DNA of 64,000 nt from Micropterix aruncella (lineage: Eukaryota; Arthropoda; Insecta; Lepidoptera; Micropterigidae): positions 8,541,476-8,605,475 of the forward strand of contig OX155976.1 of the NCBI GenBank assembly GCA_944548615.1. The letters run 5' to 3'. The position numbers and the translations under genes are program-made. Below are positions 21,810 through 35,400 of this stretch, piece by piece. The notes below the pieces were generated by a model that did no database searches, was not told where the DNA came from, and saw only the letters and a program-made list of their open reading frames with translations. Position 1 is the stretch's first letter. Each line of letters opens with the position of its first letter.

Positions 21810-23333
21810 CTAGAGTAGCTCCAATACCAAAAAGTGGCGATAAGGTGCAGGTTGATAATTACAGGCCGATTGCAGTGTTATCAGCCTTTCCTAAGCTTTT
21901 CGAGACGATTCTTCACCGAGAAATTTATACCCAACTATGCGGTACACTATCGGATGCCCAACACGGGTTCCGTCCTAATCGTTCCACAACTACCAACCTA
22001 TCCGTTTTTACAGATTATGTTACTGATGAGTTGGATAGCACCTCAAGGGGACAAGTGGATGTCGTGTATTTGGATTTCAAGAAGGCCTTTGACAGAGTCG
22101 ACAACGATGCGTTACTCCGAGAACTGGCTGCTGCTGGATTCTCGAGTAAACTGTTGAAACTTTTCGCAGATTACTTGGGGGGCCGCCAGCAATTCGTTAA
22201 ATTTGGCAATTTTGAATCCAAACTATACAACACTCAATCGGGGGTTAGCCAAGGATCAAACTTAGGGCCTTTGTTATTCAACTTATTTGTTAATAATCTG
22301 AGTAAAGTAGTCACATCTGCACGTTGTCTAATGTTTGCTGATGACGTCAAATTGTTTTTATCAACTGGAAGTGCTGAGGCCTGCGAGCTCTTCCAGCGTG
22401 ATATTGATGCAGTTTATGCATGGAGCCAAGCTCGTAACCTTCACTTCAATATTAACAAATGTGCAGTGATGACATACACAAGGTCGCCTGATCATCTGAT
22501 GTATGATTACTCCATCGCTGGATGTGTGCTTCCCAGAGTTACTGAAGTCAAGGACTTGGGAGTTTTTTTCGACCCCAAGTTAAACTTCAAGGAACATATT
22601 AGACAACTATCTACAACTTCTTTCAAGCTTCTAGGGTTTGTAATACGGCAATCCAAACACTTCAATAATATTCGGGTTATGCGCACGTTGTACAACTCGA
22701 TTGTTAGAAGTCGCATGGAAAGGAATGCACCTATTTGGAATCCACATGAAGATACTTATACCCTCATGCTGGAAAAGGTACAGAAGTGTTTTTTGAGATT
22801 TCTGTACTTCAAGCAGTACGGATATTATCCATTTTTGTATCCGACTGCATTTATCACAGGCATGGTTGGCTATAATTCTCTCTGTCTCAGAAGAGAAATG
22901 CTGACCATGTCCTATGTTTTCAATCTAATTCGTGGTAAAACTGATAACCCTAGCTTACTAGCAAAGGTGGATCTATTCATACCAAATAATTATCTCCGTA
23001 CTCGATCGCACCATCTTTTCGCAGAGCCGTTCTCGCGCACTAACCTTACGAGGTGGAACTTGTTGGCGCGTGCTTTGCGGCGCTTAAATGAAATTCACTC
23101 GATGGCACCAGATTTCGATATTTTTACCGCCAACCCTCACTTGTTTAAATTGCAAGCTATTAATTATTTATTTTTACATGATAGCTAGTATTATACGTAT
23201 CATTCTATTTGTATAGTTATGGTAATATCTTTATTAATTTTACTTTTCAATGCATTGGTTTTACTGTTATGTTGATTAGTAATAATTGAATAAACAAAAA
23301 TAAATAAAAAAAAAAATAAATAAATGATAACGC
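21810..23333 (+). mobile_element. CR1/Jockey-group LINE, nested copy 1 (464-codon ORF)
   Basis: ORF 21794-23188 is open throughout, its first residues coming from host mariner. Reverse transcriptase motifs: VAPIPKSGDKVQVDNYRPIA, VYLDFKKAFDRVD (motif A), SGVSQGSNLGPLLFNLFVN (motif B), MFADDVKLF (catalytic, FADD) and VKDLGVFFDPKLNF. The stop is followed by a short 3' UTR and an A-rich AAATA tail ending at 23333. It lacks the upstream endonuclease, so it is 5'-truncated. It sits inside the mariner codons around the second catalytic Asp (WLMH...DNAPAH). The target duplication is at most the 2 bp at. Confidence 0.88.
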
Positions 23334-23476
23334 CCCTGCTGACACATCGTTGCCAATAACAACACACTAATAATGCTGCAGCCACCGTATTTCCCAGATC
23401 TGGCACTCCGTGACGTTTTCTTGTTCCCGAAACTGAAGTCCCATGAAAGGACGACGCTACGCTACAAATGAGATTA

Positions 23477-23989
23477 TCCATACTTATTTCCGTCCGATTT
23501 TGTGCTAGGAATGGTAGGATACAAGTCTTGAAACGCGTCGATATATTTCACTAATTATATTAGCATATAAATTAATTCAAGGAAGTATTTATTTGCCAGA
23601 GATACTATATAAGTTTGAATTGTACGTACCGGTAAATTATACAGGGAGGAGATCGCATCTATTGTTTAATGTGCCATACCACCGTACAAATATTTTTGTA
23701 GACAGGCCAGTGGGAAGGGTTATAGCTCTTCTTAATTCCTTACCCACAGAAATAGATATCTTTTGTATATCCCTTTCGCAGCTTAAAAGGCAACTCCCTG
23801 CTATCTCATGTTTATCATAATCTGTCTTTTATTTTGTTTTATATTTTTTTCTTGTTCAATGTTAGCATTAATTTAGTTATGTAAGTCATTTATTCTTAGA
23901 CTTACTCTCTAGCTTTAATATTCAAGGGCGAATTGGATTCATCTGTAATGCTCTTGAATACTATTTGAAACAAATAAATAAATAAATAA
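23477..23989 (+). mobile_element. CR1/Jockey-group LINE, nested copy 2 (C-terminus only)
   Basis: Encodes FPSDFVLGMVGYKS, then (frameshifted) LPEILYKFELYVPVNYTGRR and NSLPTEIDIFCISLSQLKRQ with a stop at 23820. It is collinear with the end of nested copy 1 (FITGMVGYNS, VDLFIPNNY) but clearly diverged. It ends in (AAAT)n. A 4-bp atta at 23473-23476 and 23990-23993 is the likely duplication. Same orientation as copy 1 and inside the same mariner. Confidence 0.82.
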
Positions 23990-24188
23990 ATTAAGACAGA
24001 ATCAAAGGAGAAGCTGAACAAGATCACAAAAAATGATTTTTTGAAGTGCTTCGAAGATTGGAAAAAACGTTGGCACAAGGGTATAATATCTGGTGGGGAT
24101 TACTTTCAAGGGGACAAAATAGATATTCATGAATAAATATATCGTTTTTCAAAAAACACAAAATTCGCGATACTTTTTGAACAGACTA

Positions 24189-26008
<1,820 letters not shown>

Positions 26009-27332
26009 ATGGACTTTAATGTTATTTTAGGTGTATCGGAATGTTGATTTATTACATCCGATTTAAAAGGATATTCGAGTAGTACATAAGTAATTATGTA
26101 CCATGGAAATTATTGTTTTTGTCTTTTTTGTTTAAAAACACGACTTATACGTTAGAAAGAAAATTTGTTATATATTATATTTTGTGCAAGAGCTGCTTTG
26201 CAATCGATGAAATGGATAGTTTTCAAGGAATGGTCATATTTAAACCTCGACTCGATTGTTCGACAGCATTTCGAGCCTCTACCCGAATATACAAATATCT
26301 AAGGATATGCTTATAATTTTATCGTAAAATTACACATAAGTTTATGTATCCTGGACTAGTTGGATGTTTTTGAGTGAGAAAATACTTTTTTTTAGATTAA
26401 ACAAACTGTTTAAAAATGCAGATTTTGAAGTGATTTTGCCTGGTTTAAGATTCTGCAAGAAAATGTAATTCTTTAGTCAATCCAAAATTGAAGAAACAGA
26501 AGAATTTCGTCTGTGTTTGTTTTATTAACACTAGAGTGCTCGCGTTGGGTTACATGTGTTACCCAGGTTGTAAAATTGTTGTAGTTTTTTACCGCACTGC
26601 ACTACAGTGCTGCTGTCTTAGGTATTCCACAAATATGAACCGTCCTCCCAGTCAGTACCAGCGGTAAGTGGCCAGTCGACAAGACGCATTGACGTCTTGG
26701 CAGTGTGGTTATAAAGTTTGTTAGTGACGCATGTCCCCTCGAGCTGAGTTTTCGAAACAGAAGTATTGATATTTTTGTATGATTAATATTAATAGTATGA
26801 TTAATTTTGTAAAATACTATGTTCCTAAGAACTAAGACTGTTTGATCTCAATAAATCCAAAACATTTTATTTTTTCTAGATGTTTATCTTTTGTTTAAAA
26901 TCAAAACCAATAAAACAATTGTTGCCTTATTTGACGAGAAATAAAGTTGATTCATGATATTATTTCTTGCTTTTCTTGGTTTAATTAAACTTTGCTAACA
27001 CTATATAACATGCGAAAGCACTCGAGATGTGATTCAAGGTGCGACCAATCTAGTGTTAAATATGTACGTTCTATGTAACCGTAGAGACGGGAAGCCTTCT
27101 GTTCCACAAAACGGCAGCTCGGTAATTGACCAGTGGCAAAATTGTCGAGTAAATAAGATGAAAAAAGATATAACTCACCAGTGGAGAGGCTTCTCTTTAA
27201 ACCAGAAGTTCGGAGACAGACAATCGAAGTTATAGTCGACTATTAGTCAATACTTCAGTATTTGCCGATACTTGAGTCATACCTGAGTACCAATTTTAGT
27301 TTTATTGCTCAGTCCAAAATGGTGAATGGTAC
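26009..27332. other. no gene recognised
   Basis: AT-rich. A possible TTAA-flanked terminus (ttaacactagagtgctcgcg at about 26525) has no partner that I could find. No coding signature. Confidence 0.35.
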
Positions 27333-27336
27333 TTAA

Positions 27337-27598
27337 CCCTTCAGGCCTCGGCCCCTCAGCCGATTAAAAAATTGATGTCCCAAAAAATTTTAGTAAAAAT
27401 TAGTAAAAAAATTGAATTATAACACTGTCTCACCAAAACATTAATTACTGCCAAACCACTGTACCCATAATTAAAATGAAACATATTAACATAATAAAAC
27501 ATAATAAAATAAAACAAATTAAATTAAAATAAAATTAAAACGGGGCCGTCACGGTGAACCGTGTTGTGGCTGATATCGGCCAATCGGGGCCTGAGGGG
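27337..27598. mobile_element. TTAA-flanked (piggyBac-type) MITE
   Basis: 262 bp with inverted ends cccttcaggcctcggcccct and the complement of ggggcctgagggg, flanked by TTAA at 27333-27336 and 27599-27602. TTAA duplication and CC-starting ends fit piggyBac. Interior AT-rich, no ORF. Confidence 0.75.
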
Positions 27599-27958
27599 TT
27601 AAAAGGTGGTTCGGTGTTAAGTAACGGACCATCTTTACTTGAGTATTTCTACAAAACGTCAGACGCCATTGTCCCTAGTTGTGCGTTATTGTGTTTAGGC
27701 TTTCTTGAGAATTTTGATGTTATTTTATTTTATTATAGATCTCTTAGGATTGTTGTTTTTACTATTGCATTGAAATTTCTTTTTGGATGTTTTAACGACT
27801 CTGCCTGATTAATAATGATTTGAATTTTGATGATGTGCGTTTATCGCGCAAAAACACAAATAATCAAAGGAACCGCAAAAACACAGGCGTATGTCAGCGA
27901 ACGGGGAACATGATCAAAACAACCAACATGGCTTGTTTTTTTTTCTTACACTGGCAAT

Positions 27959-28651
27959 GTTAATTCAAAGCTAGTGCAAAACTGCATATCACTACTGAAT
28001 TCCTTGGGCGAAAAGAACAGGGTAATTCTAAGATGGGTTCCCGGCCATGCAGAAATCAAGGGAAATGAAAAAGCCGATGAACTTGCTAAGACGGGAGCAA
28101 AGGGAACGTTATACGGCCCTGAACTTAGCTGTGGCGTACCAAAAAGCTTTGCAAACCTAATGCCCAAACAAATATGTTTAGAACAATCTATCAACCACTG
28201 GAACAACACGCCAGGGTTGAATCATTCCAAAGCGCTAATTAAGGCTTACGACCGTAAGACGGCCGGTGAGGCCTTATCGCTAAATAGGAACAATCTACGC
28301 ATACTGGTGAGGGCGCTCACGGAGCATTGTGGCCTTAACAAACACATGTTCAACCTCAAGCTCTGAGACACAAAACTGTGCAGGTTCTGCCAAGGAGCAG
28401 AGGAAACTCCTCAGCACCTCATGTGCAAGTGTGGCTTGCTGATGTGTAAAAGATACACCCACTTGGGTGGTCATTACCTCCAACCTGAGAAGGTAAAACA
28501 ATCTGGCGCCAAAAGCCTGCTGCGGTTCTTAAATGACACAAGGCTTAGCGCAGAACTATAGTAGGTGGTGAACACAATAGATCAGCAATGGTCGCAGTGT
28601 TACAAGGCTCATAAAGTACTTAGAAAAGCCCTACTCAACAAATAAAATACG
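27959..28651 (+). pseudogene. RNase H-bearing LINE 3' end, copy D3
   Basis: ORF 27974-28366 gives LRWVPGHAEIKGNEKADELA (RNase H), then ALTEHCGLNKHMFNLKL and a stop. The knuckle region CRFCQGAEETPQHLMCKCG continues downstream in the same frame, as in D1, to a stop at about 28560. Flanked by an 8-bp duplication, ctggcaat, at 27951-27958 and 28652-28659. Confidence 0.82.
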
Positions 28652-28659
28652 CTGGCAAT

Positions 28660-29487
28660 TAGATGAACATTACAAACATTACGAATATTTTGACAAGACC
28701 TACATTTGAAAATTAATAAAAATAAAATGGCAAACATTATTCTTCATAAGAAATAAAAGTTTAATAATTAATTTTCAAGCAGTTTATGAAATAAAAATAT
28801 TCCACATTTTATGGCCGATACGTTTGACAGTATTGTCGCTCGATATGAATAAATTCCCAAATAATTGAGTCATACACAACAGAGTTGGCCGACATACCTC
28901 GCCTATCAAACCCATTCAAATACTAACAATATCGTTGATTTACGATTTCTCTCGTTACCTAATAATTAATCTTGTTAGTCATGTATATTATATATTTATA
29001 TAATATATATCGAGGCCAGCCGAAACGGTTACTTCCGGATCTGTCAACCGCCGCAAGAGCCAATCGTCCTTTTTGGCGCCCGAGCGAATAGATGTCACAG
29101 GGTATTACTCAAGTACTGAACTGATACTATCGATATTAGTACTGAATTGATACTCGACTATAAATTCAGGCGGGAGTTCATTCCTCCTCGGTGGCGGCTA
29201 TAAGATTGGCTATAGCGGGAGGGTAGAATTGGACGATGACAAAGGATAATATAGGGATGGGCAACGATCGGCGACTCTCAATCACTATTCGACAACTCGA
29301 CAACGTCGACATTGATCATTTGCCGAAATCGATCATTTAATTTCAATACACTTAATCAATTCCACGTATGCTGTGCATATTTCACGAAAATGCAATATTT
29401 TCGGCACAATTCAATAAGGTCTATTTTATAACTAGTATATATATAAGCAGGCTAATCACTCCAAAATGGGCTATGGCAAACGTCACT
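28660..29487. other. 3' flank of the RhoGAP gene
   Basis: Should contain the RhoGAP 3' UTR (minus strand), but I cannot place the poly(A) site. 28976-29042 matches, inverted, 51463-51536 (shared tatatttatataatatatat and gccgaaacggtta-like text), so it holds a short dispersed repeat. Confidence 0.4.
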
Positions 29488-29686
29488 TTAGACCATGACG
29501 AAAGCCTCCTGTCCGCAAAAGAGGAAGGGGTACTGGTCTATCATGGTCTGCAGGATGTCCTCGAAGTAGGGCCGCATCATCTCGAAGCGCGCCAGGTCCG
29601 AGAACTGCACCGGCAGCAGCGTCGGCCACCAGCAGATCGCCAGGTTCTTGGAGTCCATGGAGTTCAGCTTGGAATTCTCCGCCACT
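29488..29686 (-). CDS. RhoGAPp190: RhoGAP terminal exon and stop
   Basis: The acceptor is atcgtcag. It encodes [24 protein letters not shown], and ends [12 protein letters not shown] before a TAA stop at 29488-29490. The asparagine of SKNLAIC matches the conserved RhoGAP asparagine that contacts the GTPase. The protein ends soon after the domain, as in p190 proteins. Confidence 0.95.
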
Positions 29687-32396
29687 CTGACGATATAATA
29701 GAAAAAACAATGTTTTACAATACATGAATAATGTTCGGAATGGTAATCTCTATACCCAGAAAAACTACAAAAAAACGAGACGTACCCAAAAAAATAAAAA
29801 AAGATCTTTCGGAAAGAAGGATGGAAACCCTCCCTTCCCCCTTATGGTTTCCGCTTTGTAGATTTTGGCCCCTGAGATTTTTTCATCTTTAATTCAATTT
29901 AATCCTTTAATTAAATTAAATTATTTACTATCACAGGGTGTAGAGAAAAAAACTTATTAGAAGAAGAACTCGGTAGAAGAAGAACTAAATCCAGTTTTGA
30001 AATCAGCGTGCCTATTTAAATCTAAAACAGCTTAAAAATCGATCTCAACAGAAATTGCGTTACAAATTGTTCCCCAATGTTACATTACATTACATTGGGC
30101 TCGATTGCGTTTTTTCGTGAACTAAAATCGGAAATTAGTCCATGCGAACGAGACAGGGCAATAAATACGCTAGAGCGGAATTTGAGATGACCGGTTTTCA
30201 TTTTTTCGCATTAAAACTGCCCGCCAAGGACAAATCTTACACCGCACGAAATATGCTCGAATTTATTCGGCCGAGTATAAGTTTGACAGATAGTATTATC
30301 GACGATCGTTCGTTTCATATTCCGCTCTAACGTATTGCTCTGTCTCGTTCGTACTAATTTTCGAACTAACGTACTGTCTCGTTCGAAATAATTATAGTTT
30401 TAGTTTACAAAGAAACGCAATCGGGACCATTATCATGAAACAGTGTACTAGACTTACCTGACGAAATGTCCGATGATATACCGAAGAGCCGCATGAGCCG
30501 GTGCCGCCAAGGCTCTGCCCAGAAGAGACCTCAGGGCCAGGAGACGGCCTGATCTGTCTCTCAGCTCCACCCCTCCACCGACAACAGGACACGCTCCTTT
30601 CAAAATAAAGCTCTGTGTTAGTCTAGCCGAGTCATCTTGCTAACCTAACCTAACCTATCATCGTATCATCGGATGATCTGCAGATATGATACAACTAAGA
30701 AACTGTTGACTTACCGGCAATATCCTCTAGCTCGGCCATATTACCTTCGTCGAAAATGGGTGGAAGACGCTTCGAGAAAAATTCTTTGAGTGCTGTCGCC
30801 ACGGCATTAACTGGAATGTCTAGGCTAGAAATACTAATATATGGATCTGTAAAAAAAGACATAAAAAATATTAGATATTTGGTTGACTGAAATATAAACT
30901 GCAATGCCTGCATGCAGGTAATGCAGATGTGATGCAGCGCAGTACAGCATAGCAAACGCTAAACAGCGCAAGCAGAACGGAGTAAGTCGACGACCATGAG
31001 CCATTTTTGACCATCCTCATTATAGCTTCCATTCCCCTTTATAGCTTCATGTGACATTTCAGTAACAAACTACTAATCCCCCTAAATTCCTCCTAAATAA
31101 GGCACTAAATTCATTTAGTTAATTTGAATCCGTCTAGCACTACTGTACCAGTAAAGTAAAGTAAAAATCATAGATAGCGTAACTAAGCGACTTATGTGAG
31201 TTTAAATATTGCGCGTTGATGAAAGTGATAAATTAGAACTAAGGCAGGTGTTGAATGACTGATAAAAAAATATAAAAAGTGTATACAATTGTGTGGTTTT
31301 CGTGGAAACCTGTAGGTAAGAATATAATTTTATCCATTCAAAATTTCGAAGCAAAAGATGGCAAGTTAGGATGTTCTAACATTTACTGGAATTTTACTGG
31401 AATAATACCGAGATTTGTCTTCAGTTTTTGAAAAACCTAGAGATGATTCTCAATATTAAAAAATACTATTTGCACCCTGTCATGGTAAAACGACTGGTGT
31501 AAATAATATTTTTTAATATTGAGAATCATCTCTAGGTTTTTCAAAAACTGAAGACAAATCTCGCTCGTTTTTATTCTTTTGGAAAACAGTAACAGAATAA
31601 AGATAATTTACTATTAATATGGAAATAATTTACCAATTCGTTTTGGCAAAATGATAGCTTAAGGACAGGGTTTTTAAAATCCGGCAAAATTGTATTAAAA
31701 TTCTTTTTTGTGTTCTCACAACCAGGCCACAAAAGTATGCTTCTTATAGATTTTGGCCGACACGCTTAATCAAAAGTTGTTTCGTACTGATTCACCCACT
31801 AAAAGAAATGCCCGTGCAGTAATCACACCTTGTTATGTTGTAAAGGAGTACAAAACATTGAGATTTCTGTCGCCGAAATCTGTAAACTTCCTAAGTACAA
31901 ATAAAGTAATTGAAAAACGTGACACTAAAATAATTATAGTATGAACAGGTGTTACCTTCGTCGAATTTCTTCAAAAGGAGATCGACGTGTGCCCTATTTC
32001 CTGGTACCCGGTAGATACCCTCCGAACTGAGTCCTTCCTTCTCAATGAATTCCACGCATTTTTCTAAAAATACCGGAACTCCATTGCTTCCCTATGGAAA
32101 TACAAAAAGAAACCATAAGCATTGATTATATTTGGTATTAGATTGCTTAACGTCGTAGCACATTTTGGCAACCCTTCAGTGCTGGATACATTCAGGTGGC
32201 GCTGATAGCATTGTCCAGCGAAACAAATAGCAGTTTATAAATAAGATAAAAACGAATTTATCGCATGATAGGTAGATAGATTTTTTATTCGAAGTAGACT
32301 TACAGTACTTTCCGAACGTCTTATATTTCTAGACATTTATGCCTTGCTTGTAGGCTTTACCATTGATTACTACACTATATAATCAATGGCTTTACG

Positions 32397-32427
<31 letters not shown>

Positions 32428-35400
32428 CAAATGGTTTTCATAGCTATGTTACACAACAACGACTTGACCAGACCAATGTATCACTTAAAAAATCTTCAAT
32501 TTTATAATAGCCTTTAGAGCACAAAGTGTTATAAAAGCGAACATCGTCTCCAATGAAAGATTTACTCACTTTTGCTAACCTAGAGCCCGTAATGGCTAGT
32601 TTATTTTTGAACCTGGTGTTCCTATTGTGAATGTCACCCAACCTACGGAACCTGTGCAAGTTTTTACGAACATACATTATGTTATAGAATATATACTGAC
32701 TATAAACCGTCAGAATATTGATCTCTTTAAATTTCTCTTTTAGCGATGCTCGGGAGTTAAAACAATAAATGGATCGTATGGCTCTTTTCTGCAAAGTAAA
32801 TATCGTTTGCATATCGGCTGCGCGGCCCCAGAGCAAAATCCCATACGACATTATACTATGGAAGTAGCTGAAATAGACAGTTCTGGCAGTAGCTTTATCA
32901 GTTAGTTGCCTTATTTGACGTACCGCAAATGCTGCCGAGCTAAGTCTTCCAGCTAATAATTCAATATGAGGACCCCATTAAAGTTTATTGTCTATTGCAA
33001 TTCCTAGAAATTTTGTAGAATTTACAAACTTTAGTATTTCACCTTCCAAAACAATATCAATGTCAGAGTCACTAACATTAGGTGAGATAAATTTAATGCA
33101 CTTAGTTTTATCAGAATTCAAAAGCGAATTATTGGCGGTGAACCATTCTAAAACTTTTGTCAGTGTGTTTTCTACTTCATCATAATTATTGGTTTCCTAG
33201 GAACGTTGAATATGAGTGAAGTGTCGTCAGCGAATAAAACTATATTACCTAATTTCTGTACAAGAAATGGCAAGTCATTAATGTAAATTAGGAATAAAAA
33301 CGGACCCAGAATTGAACCTTGAGGAACGCCCATTCTTACGATAGATCCTTCCGATTTAACTCTACATGAAGTTTGTAACACTTGACGTTTCGGTGATGTT
33401 GCAACCGCCATTGTCCGGGGAAGACAACGGCGGTTGCACCATCGTTGAAATGTTGGGTGTTACAAACTTCATCCGGTAAATTCGTTTTCATCTCATTTGT
33501 AATGTCAAACAACTGCGATAGTCTTTGATTTAATAATAAAAATATTCTTTGAGAAGACTGCGATAGTCTTTAATTTCATAATAATACTGACTATGCAGAT
33601 GTGGCTTATCTCGATTTATCAAAGGAACTACTCAATAAACTTGAACGTTTGCAAAATGTATGTATACGATTTAACTTCGGTCTATTAAGTATGATCACGT
33701 GTCCGAATATAGGGCACAGTTGAAGTGGTTGCCAGTTCGCCAAAGGAGAAACGTTTATATACTTCTTCTCCTATATGTCGCGTCGTTGCTCCTCCTTCTC
33801 CCTACGTACTATCTCCATGAGCTTTTTGAACCATGAAGTTCCCACGGTCTCGTACTTCGGTCAGTCTCTGACAGGTTACTAAAAAATCCCTGTCATAATA
33901 CTGATTAGAATAGTATAATACTGCTGAACTCATACAGAGCGTAGCAACGCAAAACGACAAGCGCAAGGCAGCATTTCTCAAATCCAAAGTGGAAGCCCGG
34001 TTAGACAAAAACCGTTTTAACTACAGCAAAAAGGTTTTATCTGTCATCAAGGGCAAAATCCAAATCCGGGAAGAAAAGGCCATACATATAGCCCTCCGCC
34101 GGGCATTACACCTTCGCACCTGCCTACGGTAGCTTTTGCCTCTCAACCTCCATCTGTAGATGAGATTCTTAATCAAGTAAAGAAGAAGCCTTTGGGCTCT
34201 ACTCCGGGTCCCGATGGTATTCCCTATTTAGTATACAAAAAGTGCCCCTGCCTTCTGCAATATTTAGGATCCATCGTACCACAGAATTTTGGCTGAGCGA
34301 CAGTCATCTTAATTCCAAAGGTCCCAGTTTGCACCGGACCAAAGTATGCTCGGCCCATTGGTCTGACGGACACTGTGGCCAAAATCTTTTTTAGCATAGT
34401 CCACATGAGGATTAGCGAATTCATGCACCGGAATGACTACCTTGGATTATCAGTGCAAAAAGGCTTCATGCGTGGCGTCTCGGGCTGCCTCGAGCACAAC
34501 TCTCTCCTGGCTGCTGCCATCAAGGATGCGAGACAGAACGAAAGCCAAATCAATGTATGCTGGCTCGACCTAGAGAATGCCTTTGGGTCAGTCCGACACA
34601 GTCTCCTCCACTTTGCACTCCGCTGGTACAACTTCCCACCTGTCGTACGTGACATTAAAGCCTCCTACTACAACTGTCTGACGTTCCATGTCAAAACGCA
34701 AGAATGGACTACCCGCTCTATACCATTTTCAATTGGACTATTTCAGGGCTGTTGCCTCTCCCGATTTTTAATATACTGCTGGAAAGCCTGACCCAGTTTG
34801 ACAGGAAGTGGGGCTACCGTTTTGAAACAGACGGCCAATACACCTCGTTGTGCCTCGCTTTTGCCGACGACCTAACTTTCATCACCAGAAGCCTCAAGCA
34901 GCTTTCCCTGCTATTACAGAAAGGGGAGCTGTTCTGCGACTGGTCAAGCTGTATAAAAGTGAAGCCCTCCAAATGTTTTTGCCTTGGACTCGTCCGCATA
35001 GATACAAAATTTACATCCTATGACCCCAAATTGGTCTATAAGGGCTCTAATATCTCCCTTATAGACCCAAATAATCATTTCAAATTCTTCGACAGAAAAA
35101 TCACCCATCAGGGAAAAGACGTCTCTGGCGATCACATTATAGAGCATTTCAATAGTTGCCTGGCAAAAATAGATGCCTTGCTAATTTCTGGCCCTCGTAA
35201 GTATGGATCACGCTATTGGCCTTCAATGCCAGAATGATTGGACAACAATTGGGGACTTTTGCATTCCGCCTCTAATGCGCTGGAAGGTAAATGCTCTATG
35301 ACTGGACGCCAGAGATGCTGAAATTTTATTTGAATGCCTTTCAGCATACACTTCCAGACCCCAGTAACCTCGCTCGTTGGAGCTATGTCGAGGATAGTCC

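Larger units (their letters stand above)
21444..24186 (+). mobile_element. mariner element split by two LINEs
   Basis: Inverted ends gtctgttcaaaaagtat (21444) and the complement of atactttttgaacagac (ending 24186); TA follows on the right. The transposase is decayed. FFDCSGVVHHEFLPQGRTVN (about 21658-21720) runs to IRQKRPDL; after LINE 1 come DNAPAHTSLP and FPDLALRDVFLFPKLKSHE; after LINE 2 comes NKITKNDFLKCFEDWKKRWH ending DKIDIHE and stop. The region before FFDCSG is deleted, including the first catalytic Asp. The sequences fit the irritans/mellifera type. LINEs occupy 21810-23333 and 23477-23989. Confidence 0.9.

Noticed and set aside
29368..29727. 119-codon plus-strand ORF
   Set aside because: Antisense of the terminal RhoGAP exon.
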